Origin: Niallia nealsonii
GTDB lineage: Bacteria > Bacillota > Bacilli > Bacillales > Cytobacillaceae
Assembly (NCBI RefSeq): GCF_002835805.1
Contig: NZ_PISE01000006.1
Coordinates: 1-64,000 of the forward strand
Length of the DNA stretch: 64,000 bases
Direction: 5' to 3'
Each line of letters begins with the position of its first letter. Within the stretch, counting starts at the first letter, position 1. The translations under genes were made by a program, and so were the position numbers. A model generated the notes under the pieces. That model made no database searches, was not told the origin of the DNA, and worked only from the letters and a program-made list of their open reading frames with translations. Positions 9,121-18,823 of the stretch are shown here, in pieces.

Positions 9121-9423
9121 TACTAAGAATTTGGTAAATTGCTGAAATTTGTCGAAAAAAAAATCACAAAGAATGAAGAAACAATATTGTTATTCACCCT
9201 AACGAAATAACAAGTAACTTTTGTTAAATAATTCTACTGCTTTTTTGTCTTTTCTAATCTTTACTTAATAGAACAAACATTGAATGAAGGAACATAAAAA
9301 AACAAGGATAAGCTTCTATTAAATTCGTCTGCTCTCACCTCTTTTTATGCAAAAGTGTGATTATCTAAACAAATCTAATATGAAGTTACCCCTGTTTTTA
9401 TCTACAATGATCTTGCATTCGTT

Positions 9424-10203
9424 TTAGTTTGCTTTCAATTTTTCTAATTCTAAAAGGAATTTATCATTAAGCACTTTAATATAAGTACCTTTCATTCCTA
9501 GTGAACGAGATTCAATTACACCAGCGCTTTCTAATTTACGCAATGCATTTACAATTACAGATCTTGTAATTCCAACACGGTCTGCAATCTTTGAAGCTAC
9601 AAGCAAACCTTCACTGCCATTTAGCTCTTCAAAAATATGTTCAATTGCTTCTAATTCACTGTATGATAATGAACTGATTGCCATTTGCACAACCGCTTTG
9701 CTTCTTGCTTCTTCTTCGATTTCTTCTGCTTTTTCACGAAGTATTTCCATTCCTACTACAGTTGCCCCGTATTCAGCCAAAATTAAATCATCGTCATGGA
9801 ATTGATCAGAAAGTCGAGCTAAAATTAATGTGCCAAGTCTTTCTCCTCCACCGATAATTGGAACAATTGTAGTTAAACCTTTTTCAAATAACTCTTTGTT
9901 TTCAATTGGAAATGCTGTATATTCACTTTCTACATCCAAATTACTAGATGTATTTTGAATATTGAATAGGCTGTTTGTATATTCTTCTGGAAATTGGCGA
10001 TCCTCAAGCATTTTTTTCATACGATCATTTTCAATTTGTTGATTGATCGCAAATCCTAATAATTTTCCTCTTCTGCTCACAACAAAACTATTTGCCTCGA
10101 TTACGTCAGTTAACGTTTCTGACATCTCTTTGAAGTTTACAGGTTTTCCAGCCGCTCTTTGAAGCATTGCATTAATTTTTCTTGTTTTTGATAATAAATC
10201 CAT
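9424..10203 (-). CDS. codY: GTP/branched-chain amino acid-sensing global regulator CodY
   Basis: CodY (259 residues, the exact B. subtilis length) is a dimeric repressor that binds DNA when GTP and isoleucine/leucine/valine are plentiful, controlling stationary-phase metabolism, competence and motility genes. The N-terminal GAF domain (about 1-155) contains [10 protein letters not shown] and [14 protein letters not shown]; the C-terminal winged helix-turn-helix holds [20 protein letters not shown]. It is the last gene of xerC-hslV-hslU-codY and lies directly upstream of the flagellar operon, which it represses in B. subtilis. Confidence 0.98.
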   Translation of the reverse strand: MDLLSKTRKINAMLQRAAGKPVNFKEMSETLTDVIEANSFVVSRRGKLLGFAINQQIENDRMKKMLEDRQFPEEYTNSLFNIQNTSSNLDVESEYTAFPIENKELFEKGLTTIVPIIGGGERLGTLILARLSDQFHDDDLILAEYGATVVGMEILREKAEEIEEEARSKAVVQMAISSLSYSELEAIEHIFEELNGSEGLLVASKIADRVGITRSVIVNALRKLESAGVIESRSLGMKGTYIKVLNDKFLLELEKLKAN

Positions 10204-10318
10204 TCTTTTTTTCCTCCTATAAATAAAACCATAACTCTAAATCTATTTCTTTTCGTTCTAAGACTGATCCGCAAAGATTGCTTTTTAGGAGATTATTACT
10301 TTTTAAGCATCCTTAGCA

Positions 10319-11728
10319 TTATAGAATAAACTGGCTTAAATCTTTATTGCGAGAGATTGCTCCGAGTTTTTCTTCCACATATTGAGGAGTAATTGTAATT
10401 TTATCCATCGTAATATCTGGTGCTTCGAATGATAAATCTTCCAGTAACTTTTCCAAAATAGTATGCAATCTTCTTGCACCAATATTATCTGTATTTTGAT
10501 TCACTTCAAATGCTACTTCGGCAATCTTACGAATAGCATCGTCAGAAAATTCAATTTCTATACCTTCTGTTAATAAAAGTGCTTTATATTGTTTAATAAG
10601 TGCATTATCCGGCTCTACAAGAATACGGTAAAAGTCTTCCACCGTCAATTTAGTCAGCTCTACTCGTATCGGCATGCGCCCTTGCAGTTCTGGAATTAAA
10701 TCAGATGGCTTGGTAATGTGAAATGCTCCTGCTGCAATAAACAGCACATGATCTGTTTTTACAGAACCGTATTTTGTCACAACAGTAGATCCTTCGACAA
10801 TTGGCAAAATATCTCGCTGCACACCTTCTCTTGATACGTCTTGTGAAGAACCGCCACTTGATTTGCTTGCAATCTTGTCAATTTCATCAATAAAGATGAT
10901 ACCCATTTGCTCCGCACGCTGTACAGCTTCTTGAGTCACTTCATCCATATCGATTAATTTTTGAGCTTCCTCATTTGTCAGCACAATACGAGCTTCTCTC
11001 ACTGCCAATTTTCTTTTTTTCTTTTTCTTTGGCATAAAACCGCTTAACGCATCTTGCATATTCATGCCCATTTGCTCCATGCCAGAACCTTGCAGCATAT
11101 CAAACATAGAAGCTTGTTGTTCTTCTACTTCTACTGTGATTTGCTCATTTTCCAGTTCACCTAGTGCGAGCTTTTCTTTAATTATTTTGCGTTTTTCTCT
11201 TTTGCTTGTTTCTTCAACAGTAGATTCTTCTGCTTCAGCATCCGAACTTCCACCGCCAAACAGCATTTCAAGAGGGTTTTTGTAATTGGCCTGTTTTTTT
11301 GCAGAAGAGGGCACCAATAAATCGACTAGTCGATTATTTGCAGCCATTTCTGCTCTTTCTTTTACATCTATCATTTTTTCTTCTTTTACTAATCGTACAG
11401 ATGTTTCTACAAGGTCTCTAACCATTGATTCTACATCTCTACCAACATAGCCTACTTCTGTAAATTTTGTTGCTTCCACTTTTACAAAAGGCGCACTTAC
11501 TATTTTAGCAATACGTCTTGCGATTTCTGTTTTACCAACACCTGTAGGTCCTATCATAAGAATATTTTTGGGGCTAATTTCATCTCGCAGCTTTTCATCT
11601 AATAAACTTCGACGAAAACGATTTCTAAGCGCCACAGCCACTGCTTTTTTTGCATCTTTTTGGCCAACAATATACTGATCAAGTCGTTCTACTATTTGGC
11701 GTGGTGTTAAGCCTGCTTTTTTTTGCAT
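10319..11728 (-). CDS. hslU: HslU/ClpY, ATPase subunit of the HslUV protease
   Basis: HslU (469 residues) is the AAA+ unfoldase that feeds substrates to HslV. Walker A (GPTGVGKT) is at residues 60-67 and Walker B (IIFIDEIDK) at 277-285. Between them lies the intermediate (I) domain, here with a Lys-rich KKKKKRK stretch at about 234-240. The C-terminal tail ending in SQFIL is the type that inserts into HslV. The gene starts 14 bases after hslV, with AAGGAGGAG as ribosome site. Confidence 0.97.
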   Translation of the reverse strand: MQKKAGLTPRQIVERLDQYIVGQKDAKKAVAVALRNRFRRSLLDEKLRDEISPKNILMIGPTGVGKTEIARRIAKIVSAPFVKVEATKFTEVGYVGRDVESMVRDLVETSVRLVKEEKMIDVKERAEMAANNRLVDLLVPSSAKKQANYKNPLEMLFGGGSSDAEAEESTVEETSKREKRKIIKEKLALGELENEQITVEVEEQQASMFDMLQGSGMEQMGMNMQDALSGFMPKKKKKRKLAVREARIVLTNEEAQKLIDMDEVTQEAVQRAEQMGIIFIDEIDKIASKSSGGSSQDVSREGVQRDILPIVEGSTVVTKYGSVKTDHVLFIAAGAFHITKPSDLIPELQGRMPIRVELTKLTVEDFYRILVEPDNALIKQYKALLLTEGIEIEFSDDAIRKIAEVAFEVNQNTDNIGARRLHTILEKLLEDLSFEAPDITMDKITITPQYVEEKLGAISRNKDLSQFIL

Positions 11729-11742
11729 GAAAAAACTCCTCC

Positions 11743-12294
11743 TTATAACTCTTCTACGATAATATTGTTATTTGTATATACGCATATGTCCCCTGCTATT
11801 TCTAAAGCAGCTTTAGCAATTTCGTATGCTGTCAACTGTTCGCCAGAGTATTTTTTTAACGCCCTTCCAGCAGATAAGGCATAGTTTCCACCTGAACCAA
11901 TTGCAAGAATCCCATCATCTGGTTCTATTACTTCTCCAGTGCCAGATACTAATAATAAATCCGTATCATTCATTACAATTAACATAGCTTCTAACCTGCG
12001 AAGAATTTTATCGCTTCTCCACAGTTTAGCAAGCTCTACTGCCGCTCTTTGTAAATTACCATTGAATTCTTCCAATTTCCCTTCAAATAGTTCAAATAGT
12101 GTAAAGGCGTCAGCAACTGATCCAGCAAATCCAGCAATTACTTTTCCATTAAAAAGCTTACGGACTTTTTTTGCTGTATGCTTCATCACAACAGCATTCC
12201 CAAAAGTCACCTGACCATCGCCAGACATCGCGCATTTCCCTTTATGCTGTACGGCAAATATAGTTGTTGCATGAAATTGTGGTAATTCAGACAT
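11743..12294 (-). CDS. hslV: HslV/ClpQ, peptidase subunit of the HslUV protease
   Basis: HslV (183 residues) is the proteasome beta-like peptidase. [24 protein letters not shown] and the [15 protein letters not shown] motif identify it. The ATG at 12294 has AAAGGAGG eight bases upstream; an in-frame TTG at 12315 would contain that ribosome site and is rejected. The residue after Met1 is Ser, as in B. subtilis ClpQ, which uses an N-terminal serine nucleophile instead of the usual threonine. The gene is between xerC and hslU in the codY operon. Confidence 0.96.
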   Translation of the reverse strand: MSELPQFHATTIFAVQHKGKCAMSGDGQVTFGNAVVMKHTAKKVRKLFNGKVIAGFAGSVADAFTLFELFEGKLEEFNGNLQRAAVELAKLWRSDKILRRLEAMLIVMNDTDLLLVSGTGEVIEPDDGILAIGSGGNYALSAGRALKKYSGEQLTAYEIAKAALEIAGDICVYTNNNIIVEEL

Positions 12295-12321
12295 GTAAAC
12301 TTCCTCCTTTAGCAATTATCC

Positions 12322-13227
12322 CTAGGCCCTAGGATGATAGGACATATATGTTTTTTTTAAATACTCATTTGTAACATGTGTGTATATTTGGGTAGAAGAT
12401 AAAGAGGAATGACCCAAAAGTTCCTGTACAGTCCTCATATCGGCTCCATTTGCCAATAAATGTGTAGCAAATGAATGTCTTAGTTTATGGGGATATATTT
12501 TGTCGCCACTAGATAGTGTGTTCATCATTTTATTTAAAATATCCCGAACACCTCTATCTGTTAACACTCCTCCTCTATAATTGACAAATAGAAAGTTGTG
12601 TTTGTTTCCATTATTCCCCACCAACTTTATTCTTCCTTCTTTTATGTAAGATTCCAAAGCGGCATGAGCAAAACTCCCAAATGGTACATACCGCTCTTTT
12701 TGACCTTTTCCTTTTATTAAAATAGTAGAAATACTGAAATCAATATCTTTCAACTGAATTTTCGTACATTCACCAACTCGAATACCTGTAGCATATAATA
12801 ATTCAAGAAGTGCTTTATTTCTTAATCCTAAAGGCGTCAAAGAATCACATGACAAAAAAAGTTGCTGTAGCTCTTCTTCATAAAAAAAACCTGGCAGCCT
12901 TTTTTCTAACTTCGGAATTGATATAGTAGAAAAAGGATTTGCCTCTATTATTTCTTCTCTTACTAAAAAGCGATAAAAGCTTCTCAAACTGGATATTTTC
13001 CGGGCAATTGATTTTCTTGCCAATTGTTCATCAAATAATTTTGTTAAATATATTCTGACATCAGAAGAATTTACCTCGTTTAAATCAACTATTGCTTGAT
13101 TTGTCATAAAAAGAAAGAATTGTTTTATATCCTGTTGATAAAATTCAATCGTATAGGGTGAGCAATTTTTTTCTATTTGCAAATACTCGATAAAAAGCTG
13201 TAAAGAAGCGTTTTCTTCCGTATCCAT
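12322..13227 (-). CDS. xerC: Tyrosine recombinase XerC (CodV)
   Basis: This 301-residue site-specific recombinase works with XerD at dif to resolve chromosome dimers. The N-terminal SAM-like domain covers about 1-100. In the catalytic domain I can place R150 (ATGIR), K174 (KGKGQKER), H247 and R250 (HKLRHSFATH), H273 (LLGHSS) and the nucleophile Y282 (IYTH), so the site is complete. It is the first gene of the hslV-hslU-codY operon; in B. subtilis the same gene is called codV. A promoter candidate lies just upstream. Confidence 0.96.
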   Translation of the reverse strand: MDTEENASLQLFIEYLQIEKNCSPYTIEFYQQDIKQFFLFMTNQAIVDLNEVNSSDVRIYLTKLFDEQLARKSIARKISSLRSFYRFLVREEIIEANPFSTISIPKLEKRLPGFFYEEELQQLFLSCDSLTPLGLRNKALLELLYATGIRVGECTKIQLKDIDFSISTILIKGKGQKERYVPFGSFAHAALESYIKEGRIKLVGNNGNKHNFLFVNYRGGVLTDRGVRDILNKMMNTLSSGDKIYPHKLRHSFATHLLANGADMRTVQELLGHSSLSSTQIYTHVTNEYLKKTYMSYHPRA

Positions 13228-13253
13228 TGCTTCACCTCGCAGACGGCTTCACT

Positions 13254-13282
13254 ATATTAACATACTTTGTTTACACAAGCAA
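13254..13282 (-). promoter_or_regulatory. Probable sigma-A promoter of the xerC-hslVU-codY operon
   Basis: TTGCTT (13277-13282) and TAATAT (13254-13259) are 17 bases apart, and the -10 is preceded by TG at the extended position. It lies in the short gap between trmFO and xerC. Confidence 0.6.
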
Positions 13283-13287
13283 TTAAT

Positions 13288-14601
13288 TTACGTATTTTTC
13301 ACAAAGTTCTGAATTGTTCCTAATGCCCTTTCAGCATGTTGCTCATATCTTTCTTTCTTCCCTTTAATTCTAACAGGCAACTCAGGGAATAGTCCAAAAT
13401 TAGCATTCATTGGCTGGAAATTTTTTGCGTTTGTTGATGTAATATATCTTGCCATGCTTCCAATCGCTGTTTCAGCAGGAAAAACAAGAGGCTCTTCTCC
13501 ATTGATTACACGTGCAGCATTAATGCCTGCCACTAATCCGCTTGCTGCAGATTCTACATATCCTTCTACACCAGTCATTTGACCTGCAAAAAATAAATCT
13601 TGGCGATTTTTAAATTGATAAGTAGGCTCCAACACTTTTGGTGAATTAATAAATGTATTGCGATGCATCACTCCATAACGCACAATTTCCACATTTTCAA
13701 GACCTGGAATTAATTGCAGCACTTCTTTTTGTGCTCCCCATTTTAAATGAGTCTGAAAACCGACAATATTGTACAATGTGCCTGCTGCATCATCTTGGCG
13801 CAGCTGAACAACCGCATATGGACGTTTTCCTGTGCGTGGATCCTCTAGGCCAACAGGTTTCATTGGACCAAATAACATTGTCTTTTTCCCACGTGAAGCC
13901 ATTACCTCTATTGGCATACAGCCTTCAAAATAAATTTCTTTTTCAAATTCTTTCAACGGAACTGTTTCAGCTGAGATTAATGCTTCATAAAAACGATTAA
14001 ACTCCTCTTCTGTCATTGGACAGTTTAAATAAGCAGCCTCTCCTTTATCATAACGGGATTTTAGATATACTTTATTTAAATCTATGCTATCCTTTTCCAA
14101 AATAGGTGCTGCTGCATCATAAAAATAAAGATAATCTTCCCCAGTCAATGATTTTAAACTTTCCGATAAACCTTCACTTGTTAAAGGACCTGTTGCAATA
14201 ATGGTCGGACCTTCTGGAATAGAGGTTACTTCTTCATTAAAAACAGTCACATTCGGATGATTTTTCACTGTATCTGTTACTCTTGCCGCAAATTCATGAC
14301 GATCAACCGCTAATGCTCCTCCTGCTGGTACAGCACATAAGTCAGCAGATTCAATGATTACAGAATCTAATCTTCTCATTTCTTCTTTTAATACCCCAAC
14401 AGCGTTTGTTAAAGCATTTCCTCTTAATGAATTACTGCAGACAAGTTCTGCAAATTTATCTGTATGATGTGCAGGTGTTTGTTTAACAGGTCTCATTTCA
14501 TATAAATTTACATTAATTCCTCTTTTCGCTAATTGCCAAGCTGCCTCACTTCCAGCAAGACCTGCTCCTATTACATTTACATATTTTTGATTTTCTTGCA
14601 T
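13288..14601 (-). CDS. trmFO: tRNA (uracil-54-C5)-methyltransferase TrmFO, folate-dependent
   Basis: TrmFO (437 residues; B. subtilis 435) makes ribothymidine-54 in tRNA using methylene-tetrahydrofolate and FAD. The FAD-binding motif [11 protein letters not shown] is at about residues 10-20, followed by [15 protein letters not shown] and the [11 protein letters not shown] segment with a conserved cysteine. [18 protein letters not shown] is the second family signature. The ATG at 14601 is preceded by GGAGG at eight bases; an in-frame codon 32 positions upstream gives an unrelated N-terminal extension and is rejected. Confidence 0.96.
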   Translation of the reverse strand: MQENQKYVNVIGAGLAGSEAAWQLAKRGINVNLYEMRPVKQTPAHHTDKFAELVCSNSLRGNALTNAVGVLKEEMRRLDSVIIESADLCAVPAGGALAVDRHEFAARVTDTVKNHPNVTVFNEEVTSIPEGPTIIATGPLTSEGLSESLKSLTGEDYLYFYDAAAPILEKDSIDLNKVYLKSRYDKGEAAYLNCPMTEEEFNRFYEALISAETVPLKEFEKEIYFEGCMPIEVMASRGKKTMLFGPMKPVGLEDPRTGKRPYAVVQLRQDDAAGTLYNIVGFQTHLKWGAQKEVLQLIPGLENVEIVRYGVMHRNTFINSPKVLEPTYQFKNRQDLFFAGQMTGVEGYVESAASGLVAGINAARVINGEEPLVFPAETAIGSMARYITSTNAKNFQPMNANFGLFPELPVRIKGKKERYEQHAERALGTIQNFVKNT

Positions 14602-14729
14602 TGCTAATCCTCCAAGTTTTATTCTAGTTTGATCATTTAATAGTATGGACAAGAAAAGGATACTCCAACAATTAGGTCTTTTTTCCTTTTTTCTCAAAAT
14701 AACAAATGTTTGATTGATTTATACAACGC

Positions 14730-14781
14730 CCCATCAAAAAGCAAAACAACTGCTTCTTTCACTTTTTTACTTTTTGATGGG
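14730..14781. repeat. Perfect 12-bp inverted repeat with 28-base loop
   Basis: CCCATCAAAAAG (14730-14741) and CTTTTTGATGGG (14770-14781) are exact reverse complements. No T-run follows on either strand, so it is not an ordinary terminator. It lies about 130 bases upstream of trmFO and its function is unknown. Confidence 0.75.
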
Positions 14782-14941
14782 ACATTATATTCTAATTGAA
14801 ATAGCTGTAATTCGCTACTATCCTTTTACGTTTAACTCTTAAAAAAGTTTCAACTTGTTAGCTATTTAGAACTGTAAGGAATTATGACACCCACCTAGCA
14901 ACAGTTATGGATAAATTTTGAATTGTCTTTTCCAAAGCTAA

Positions 14942-14966
14942 AAGAGTGAGCAGCTTGCTCACCCTT
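14942..14966 (-). terminator. Rho-independent terminator of topA
   Basis: A 7-bp stem GTGAGCA/TGCTCAC with a three-base loop (14946-14962), extended by outer A/T pairs, begins right after the topA stop codon. The stem is followed on the minus strand by CTCTTTT. Confidence 0.7.
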
Positions 14967-14968
14967 TT

Positions 14969-17044
14969 TTAGCTTTGTGGCTCTTCTTTGTAATCACAGC
15001 TAACACATTGAACTTGTATCCCTTTTTTCAACTTTTTCTCAGCGAGCATGCCTTCACATTTTGGACATGGACGAGAAATTGGTTTGTCCCAAGAAATGAA
15101 TTCGCAAGTTGGGAACTGATCGCACCCATAAAAAATACGCCGTTTTTTGCTTTTTCTTTCAATGATGTTTCCTTCTTTACAATTCGGGCATTTTACTCCA
15201 ATTTCTTTTACAATTGCTTTTGTATTGCGACAGTCTGGAAAATTGCTGCATGCCATAAACTTGCCGTAGCGCCCCATTTTAAATACCATGGGACTGCCGC
15301 ATTGCTCACAATCTTCACCGGCAGGCTCATCTTTTATTTCGACTGATTGCATTTCTTTTTCAGCTTTTGCTAAACTTTGCTCAAATACTTTGTAAAATTG
15401 ATCAATTATTTTTACCCAGTTTACTTCTCCTGCTTCAATATTATCCAAATCTTGTTCCATATTGGCAGTAAATTCAACATTTAATATTTCAGGGAAAAAT
15501 TCTAGTAGCAACTCTAAAACAATTTCACCAAGCTCTGTTGGTACAAATCGTTTATTCTCTAATGACACATAGCCCCGTTTTTGAATGGTATCTAACGTTG
15601 GTGCAAAAGTAGAAGGTCTGCCTATTCTTAGCTCTTCTAAAGTTTTCACAAGTCTTGCTTCCGTATAGCGAGGAGGCGGCTGAGTGAAATGCTGTTTTGG
15701 ATCAATGTCTTTATTGATTACTACATCTCCCTCTTTTAAATCAGGAAGCATGCGATCTTTTTCTTCAACAGCATCATCTGTTCCTTCCACATATACTTTC
15801 ATAAATCCAGGAAATTTTACTTTTGAGCCAGTAGCACGGAATACAACATCTCCGTTTACTAAATCCACGCTCATTGTATCCATCACCGCTGGACTCATTT
15901 GACTCGCAATAAATCTTTCCCATATCAGCTTATACAGGCGAAGTTGATCCCTTGATAGAAATTCTTTCAAAGAATTCGGCTCTCTGACCGTGCTTGTTGG
16001 ACGAACCGCTTCATGGGCATCCTGGATATTGCTGTTTTTCTTTTCTTTCCCTGTATCGCCTTTTGTATATTCACTACCATAATTTTGCGTAATAAACTCA
16101 TATGCTTCTTTTTGCGCCACTTCCGAAATACGGGTTGAATCTGTTCTCATATATGTAATTAACCCGACTGTTCCTTCTTTGCCTAGATCAATTCCTTCAT
16201 ATAACTGTTGGGCAAGCATCATTGTTTTTTTGGCTCTAAAGTTTAACTTTCTTGCTGCCTCCTGCTGTAGGGAAGATGTAGTAAAAGGCACAGCTGGATT
16301 TCTTTTTCTTTCCCTTTTTGATACTTTCGAAACAGTAAATTGATTTCCTGCTAATTGTGCTTTAATGCTATTTACTTCTTCTTCTGATTTAAGATCGATT
16401 CTCTCACCCTTCACCCCATAAAATCCTGCTTCAAAAGATGATTTGCCTTTTACAAAACTGCCTTCGATTGTCCAATATTCTTCTGGAACAAATTGTTTTA
16501 TCTCATGTTCCCTATCAATGATCAAACGAACAGCTACAGATTGCACTCTGCCAGCACTTAATCCTTTTTTCACTTTTTTCCAAAGCAGCGGCGAAATATT
16601 ATAGCCAACTAAACGATCCAAAATTCTTCTAGCCTGTTGAGAGTCCACTAAATCCATATTTATCGGCCGTGGATGTTTAAAGGATTCTTTAATTGCATCC
16701 TTTGTAATTTCATTAAAAACAACACGGCAATCAGAATTAATATCCACTTTCAAACTTTGGGCTAGATGCCAAGCAATTGCTTCCCCTTCTCTATCGGGGT
16801 CAGCCGCTAAGTATATTTTTTTCGCTTTTTTGGCAGCGGTCTTCAAATCTTTCAAAATGGGACCTTTTCCCCGAATTGTTATGTACTTAGGTTCGTATTC
16901 ATTCTCTATATCAATACCTGTTTGGCTTCTAGGCAAATCACGGATATGACCCATAGATGCTTTTACTTTATATTTTTTTCCTAAATAACGTTCAATCGTT
17001 TTTGCCTTTGCTGGCGACTCAACGATTACAAGAAACTCTGACAT
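14969..17044 (-). CDS. topA: DNA topoisomerase I (type IA)
   Basis: TopA (691 residues, equal to B. subtilis) relaxes negative supercoils behind RNA polymerase. The TOPRIM domain opens with [19 protein letters not shown] and carries [11 protein letters not shown] near residues 80-90. The active-site tyrosine is Y298 in LITYMRTDS. At the C-terminus are three zinc-finger-type modules with paired cysteines: CEQCG...CSNFPDC, CPNC...CDQFPTC and CPKC...CVSC. The start has AAGGAGG upstream. The gene stands alone here, with a terminator just after it and about 700 bases of non-coding DNA before it. Confidence 0.98.
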   Translation of the reverse strand: MSEFLVIVESPAKAKTIERYLGKKYKVKASMGHIRDLPRSQTGIDIENEYEPKYITIRGKGPILKDLKTAAKKAKKIYLAADPDREGEAIAWHLAQSLKVDINSDCRVVFNEITKDAIKESFKHPRPINMDLVDSQQARRILDRLVGYNISPLLWKKVKKGLSAGRVQSVAVRLIIDREHEIKQFVPEEYWTIEGSFVKGKSSFEAGFYGVKGERIDLKSEEEVNSIKAQLAGNQFTVSKVSKRERKRNPAVPFTTSSLQQEAARKLNFRAKKTMMLAQQLYEGIDLGKEGTVGLITYMRTDSTRISEVAQKEAYEFITQNYGSEYTKGDTGKEKKNSNIQDAHEAVRPTSTVREPNSLKEFLSRDQLRLYKLIWERFIASQMSPAVMDTMSVDLVNGDVVFRATGSKVKFPGFMKVYVEGTDDAVEEKDRMLPDLKEGDVVINKDIDPKQHFTQPPPRYTEARLVKTLEELRIGRPSTFAPTLDTIQKRGYVSLENKRFVPTELGEIVLELLLEFFPEILNVEFTANMEQDLDNIEAGEVNWVKIIDQFYKVFEQSLAKAEKEMQSVEIKDEPAGEDCEQCGSPMVFKMGRYGKFMACSNFPDCRNTKAIVKEIGVKCPNCKEGNIIERKSKKRRIFYGCDQFPTCEFISWDKPISRPCPKCEGMLAEKKLKKGIQVQCVSCDYKEEPQS

Positions 17045-17081
17045 TAACTGTCCTCCTTAAGAGGGATTCTAAATATTGATT

Positions 17082-17108
17082 ATTGTATACTATGTTTCTA
17101 CTTGTCAA
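17082..17108 (-). promoter_or_regulatory. Candidate promoter of topA
   Basis: A perfect TTGACA (17103-17108) is followed by TACAAT (17082-17087) at 15 bases, or by less good hexamers at 17-18 bases. The spacing is short, but this is the only consensus -35 in the region, 40-60 bases from the start codon. Confidence 0.5.
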
Positions 17109-17122
17109 ATAATACGATAAAA

Positions 17123-17136
17123 AGTAAACGTTTTCA
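17123..17136 (-). promoter_or_regulatory. cre-like sequence upstream of topA promoter
   Basis: Minus-strand TGAAAACGTTTACT matches 13 of 14 positions of the CcpA consensus TGWAANCGNTNWCA. It ends about 15 bases upstream of the -35 box. Function is inferred only from the match. Confidence 0.35.
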
Positions 17137-17356
17137 ACTATTTTTTATACGGATAATTTTCTATTGCCAATTTTTTTATCTGTTGCACAATGTATAACAA
17201 ATTTCAAAAAATAGCAACCCCTTTTTCTTTTATTACTTAAAAATAAACATTTATTTTTTCTATTATATATACAAAAAGTCAAAAAAAATACATATAATTT
17301 ATTCTTTTTATAAAATAAAACAGCAATCAGTGGTTATTTTATCCACTTCTAACTGA

Positions 17357-17560
17357 TCAGCAATTGACCCAACTAGAATTTTACACAAAGTTTTCTTAAA
17401 TCCTGAATTTCTTACACCCTCTCTAATCTTTTCTTTTAAGCGAGAGCCTCCTGCATGTTTAATGGGAAATAAAGTGAAAGTTCAATCAGGCCTTTACTCA
17501 GCAAGCTTCTACCCAACTAGATTTCTCGTTAGTAAGGAACAAAAGCCCGTTACTGCGTGA
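17357..17560. repeat. Repeat-like or decayed block between dprA and topA
   Basis: This block is less AT-rich than its surroundings and is open for 67 codons on the plus strand (stop TGA at 17558) and for about 54 codons on the minus strand (stop at 17308), but neither frame begins with a start codon and ribosome site. The plus frame reads through to FLVSKEQKPVTA; my recollection is that similar peptides occur as spurious proteins from dispersed intergenic elements in Bacilli, but I cannot verify it. It may be a repeat or a gene remnant. Confidence 0.35.
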
Positions 17561-17751
17561 TAAAATCAAGTGATGCAATTCCTTATTTTTTCCAATATCT
17601 ATACTGTATCATTTACTTTATACAAAGAAAATACAAATTTTTATCTTTTTGTCTCTATCAAATAAGCCGCTTCATTTTATTTTAGTTATAAAAGGGAAAC
17701 ATTCTATGCAAATGAACCAGCTTTTTTGCTGCAATTTATTCCCACAGACCT

Positions 17752-18609
17752 TTAATAATGCCATTCTTCTAATATATCTTCGGCAGATAGCACTGGTTTT
17801 GCTCCTGCTTTAATTAATTCATTAGCTCCGACAGAAAAAGGGCTAAAAATGCTGCCAGGAATAGCAAAAACATCTCTTCCTTCGTTTAAGGCAAAATTCG
17901 CTGTTATTAATGATCCGCTTTTTCTTTTTGCTTCCATTACTAGTGTTCCATTACATATCCCGCTTATAATCCGGTTCCTCATCGGGAACTGCCATTTCAT
18001 TGGTTTAGATAAAGGGGGATATTCGGATATAATAAGATGTTTTTTCATCATTTCTCTTGCTAAAGGAATATTTTGTTTTGGATAGATTTGAAAAAGCCCC
18101 CCAGCAATTACAGCTATTGTTTTGCCCCCATTGGCCATTGTTGCTTTGTGTGCCAGTGTATCTACACCAGCAGCTAAACCACTGGCAATAATAATTCCGT
18201 TTTGAACTAAATCAGGCATTAATTTCTCTATTACTTGGTGACTATAGTTTGTTGCAAGCCTTGAACCAACAACAGCAAGTTTTTTAGGCATATTCATAAG
18301 GGAAGCATCTCCCTTTGTATATAATACCCATGGAGGCTGATAAATTTCCTTTAAAAGTTTTGGATAGCGGGAATCAAAATAAGTGATTGCAGTTATGCCA
18401 TTATGTTTATATTGGCTGATTTGCTCTTGAATAAAGGTAGAATGAAAGTCTTCCATTGTTTCTTTGGCAATGGGCAAAGGAAGTTTTTTATTTGAAGTGG
18501 AATAAAACATGTGGAGCTCTGGATCCATTTTTAAAAGAGTAAATATTGTTTTCCAACTCATTTTTCTACAATGATGGAGTTTGATGAGGTTTTCATTTAA
18601 TGTATACAA
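17752..18609 (-). CDS. dprA: DNA processing protein DprA (Smf)
   Basis: DprA (285 residues with this start) loads RecA on single-stranded DNA during transformation and is kept in most Bacilli. The Rossmann-like core is clear: LAVVGSRLATNYSHQV, IIASGLAAGVDTLAH, GGLFQIYPKQN, QFPMRNRIISG and RKSGSLITANFALNEGRDVFAIPG. The start is placed at the TTG of 18609, nine residues before LIKLHHCR, which fits the family's N-terminus; a further upstream in-frame codon at 18678 adds a hydrophobic, AT-rich extension that looks non-coding. The domain found at the far C-terminus of many DprA proteins is absent, as in B. subtilis. Confidence 0.92.
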   Translation of the reverse strand: MYTLNENLIKLHHCRKMSWKTIFTLLKMDPELHMFYSTSNKKLPLPIAKETMEDFHSTFIQEQISQYKHNGITAITYFDSRYPKLLKEIYQPPWVLYTKGDASLMNMPKKLAVVGSRLATNYSHQVIEKLMPDLVQNGIIIASGLAAGVDTLAHKATMANGGKTIAVIAGGLFQIYPKQNIPLAREMMKKHLIISEYPPLSKPMKWQFPMRNRIISGICNGTLVMEAKRKSGSLITANFALNEGRDVFAIPGSIFSPFSVGANELIKAGAKPVLSAEDILEEWHY

Positions 18610-18776
18610 ATTCCTTTTCTCTTCCTTTCCTACAATAATAAAAAATATATAATAGAAGAAATTTGTATAAGTATACATACATTTAAAACTAGAAAAAATA
18701 AGGAATTACACCTATATTATAAAACTTTTTATACTTTTTTAATACATGATTCTAAAGCTTCTTACTTTTGAGCAAC

Positions 18777-18811
18777 AAAAAAGGTGTGCACAAATAGTAC
18801 CCACCTTTTTC
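18777..18811 (-). terminator. Terminator of sucC-sucD
   Basis: AAAAAGGTG (18778-18786) pairs with CACCTTTTT (18802-18810), with A/T flanks giving a T-run on the minus strand. It lies 13 bases after the sucD stop. Confidence 0.75.
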
Positions 18812-18823
18812 ACTCGAAATCTA

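Larger units (their letters stand above)
8830..9423 (-). other. Long AT-rich intergenic region between codY and flgB
   Basis: This is 594 bases without a recognisable gene. In B. subtilis the equivalent interval carries the fla/che promoters. I see two sigma-A-like promoter candidates (listed separately), no sigma-D-type GCCGATAT box, and no convincing terminator after codY, so read-through from codY into the flagellar genes is possible. A GTG preceded by GAGGTG at about 9345 opens a frame of only about 25 codons with no recognisable content. Confidence 0.7.
14602..14968 (-). other. Intergenic region between topA and trmFO
   Basis: These 367 bases hold the topA terminator at the topA end and a 12-bp inverted repeat (14730-14781). 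I see no gene. Confidence 0.6.
17045..17751. other. Long intergenic region between dprA and topA
   Basis: These 707 bases contain the topA promoter and a cre-like site near 17045-17140, an AT-rich stretch to about 17330, and a distinct block at about 17357-17560 (listed as a repeat candidate). The rest, up to 17751, is AT-rich with only a weak CAGC/GCTG hairpin near dprA. I see no intact gene. Confidence 0.6.

Noticed and set aside
9320-9360. GTG with GAGGTG after codY, possible 25-codon peptide
   Set aside because: The GTG is part of the supposed ribosome site and the peptide has no recognisable feature.
11064-11285. Plus-strand Ser-rich frame inside hslU
   Set aside because: Antisense to the HslU intermediate domain, with no independent support.
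17360-17560. T-box or other riboswitch ahead of topA
   Set aside because: No T-box core sequence, no terminator/antiterminator pair and wrong distance to topA.
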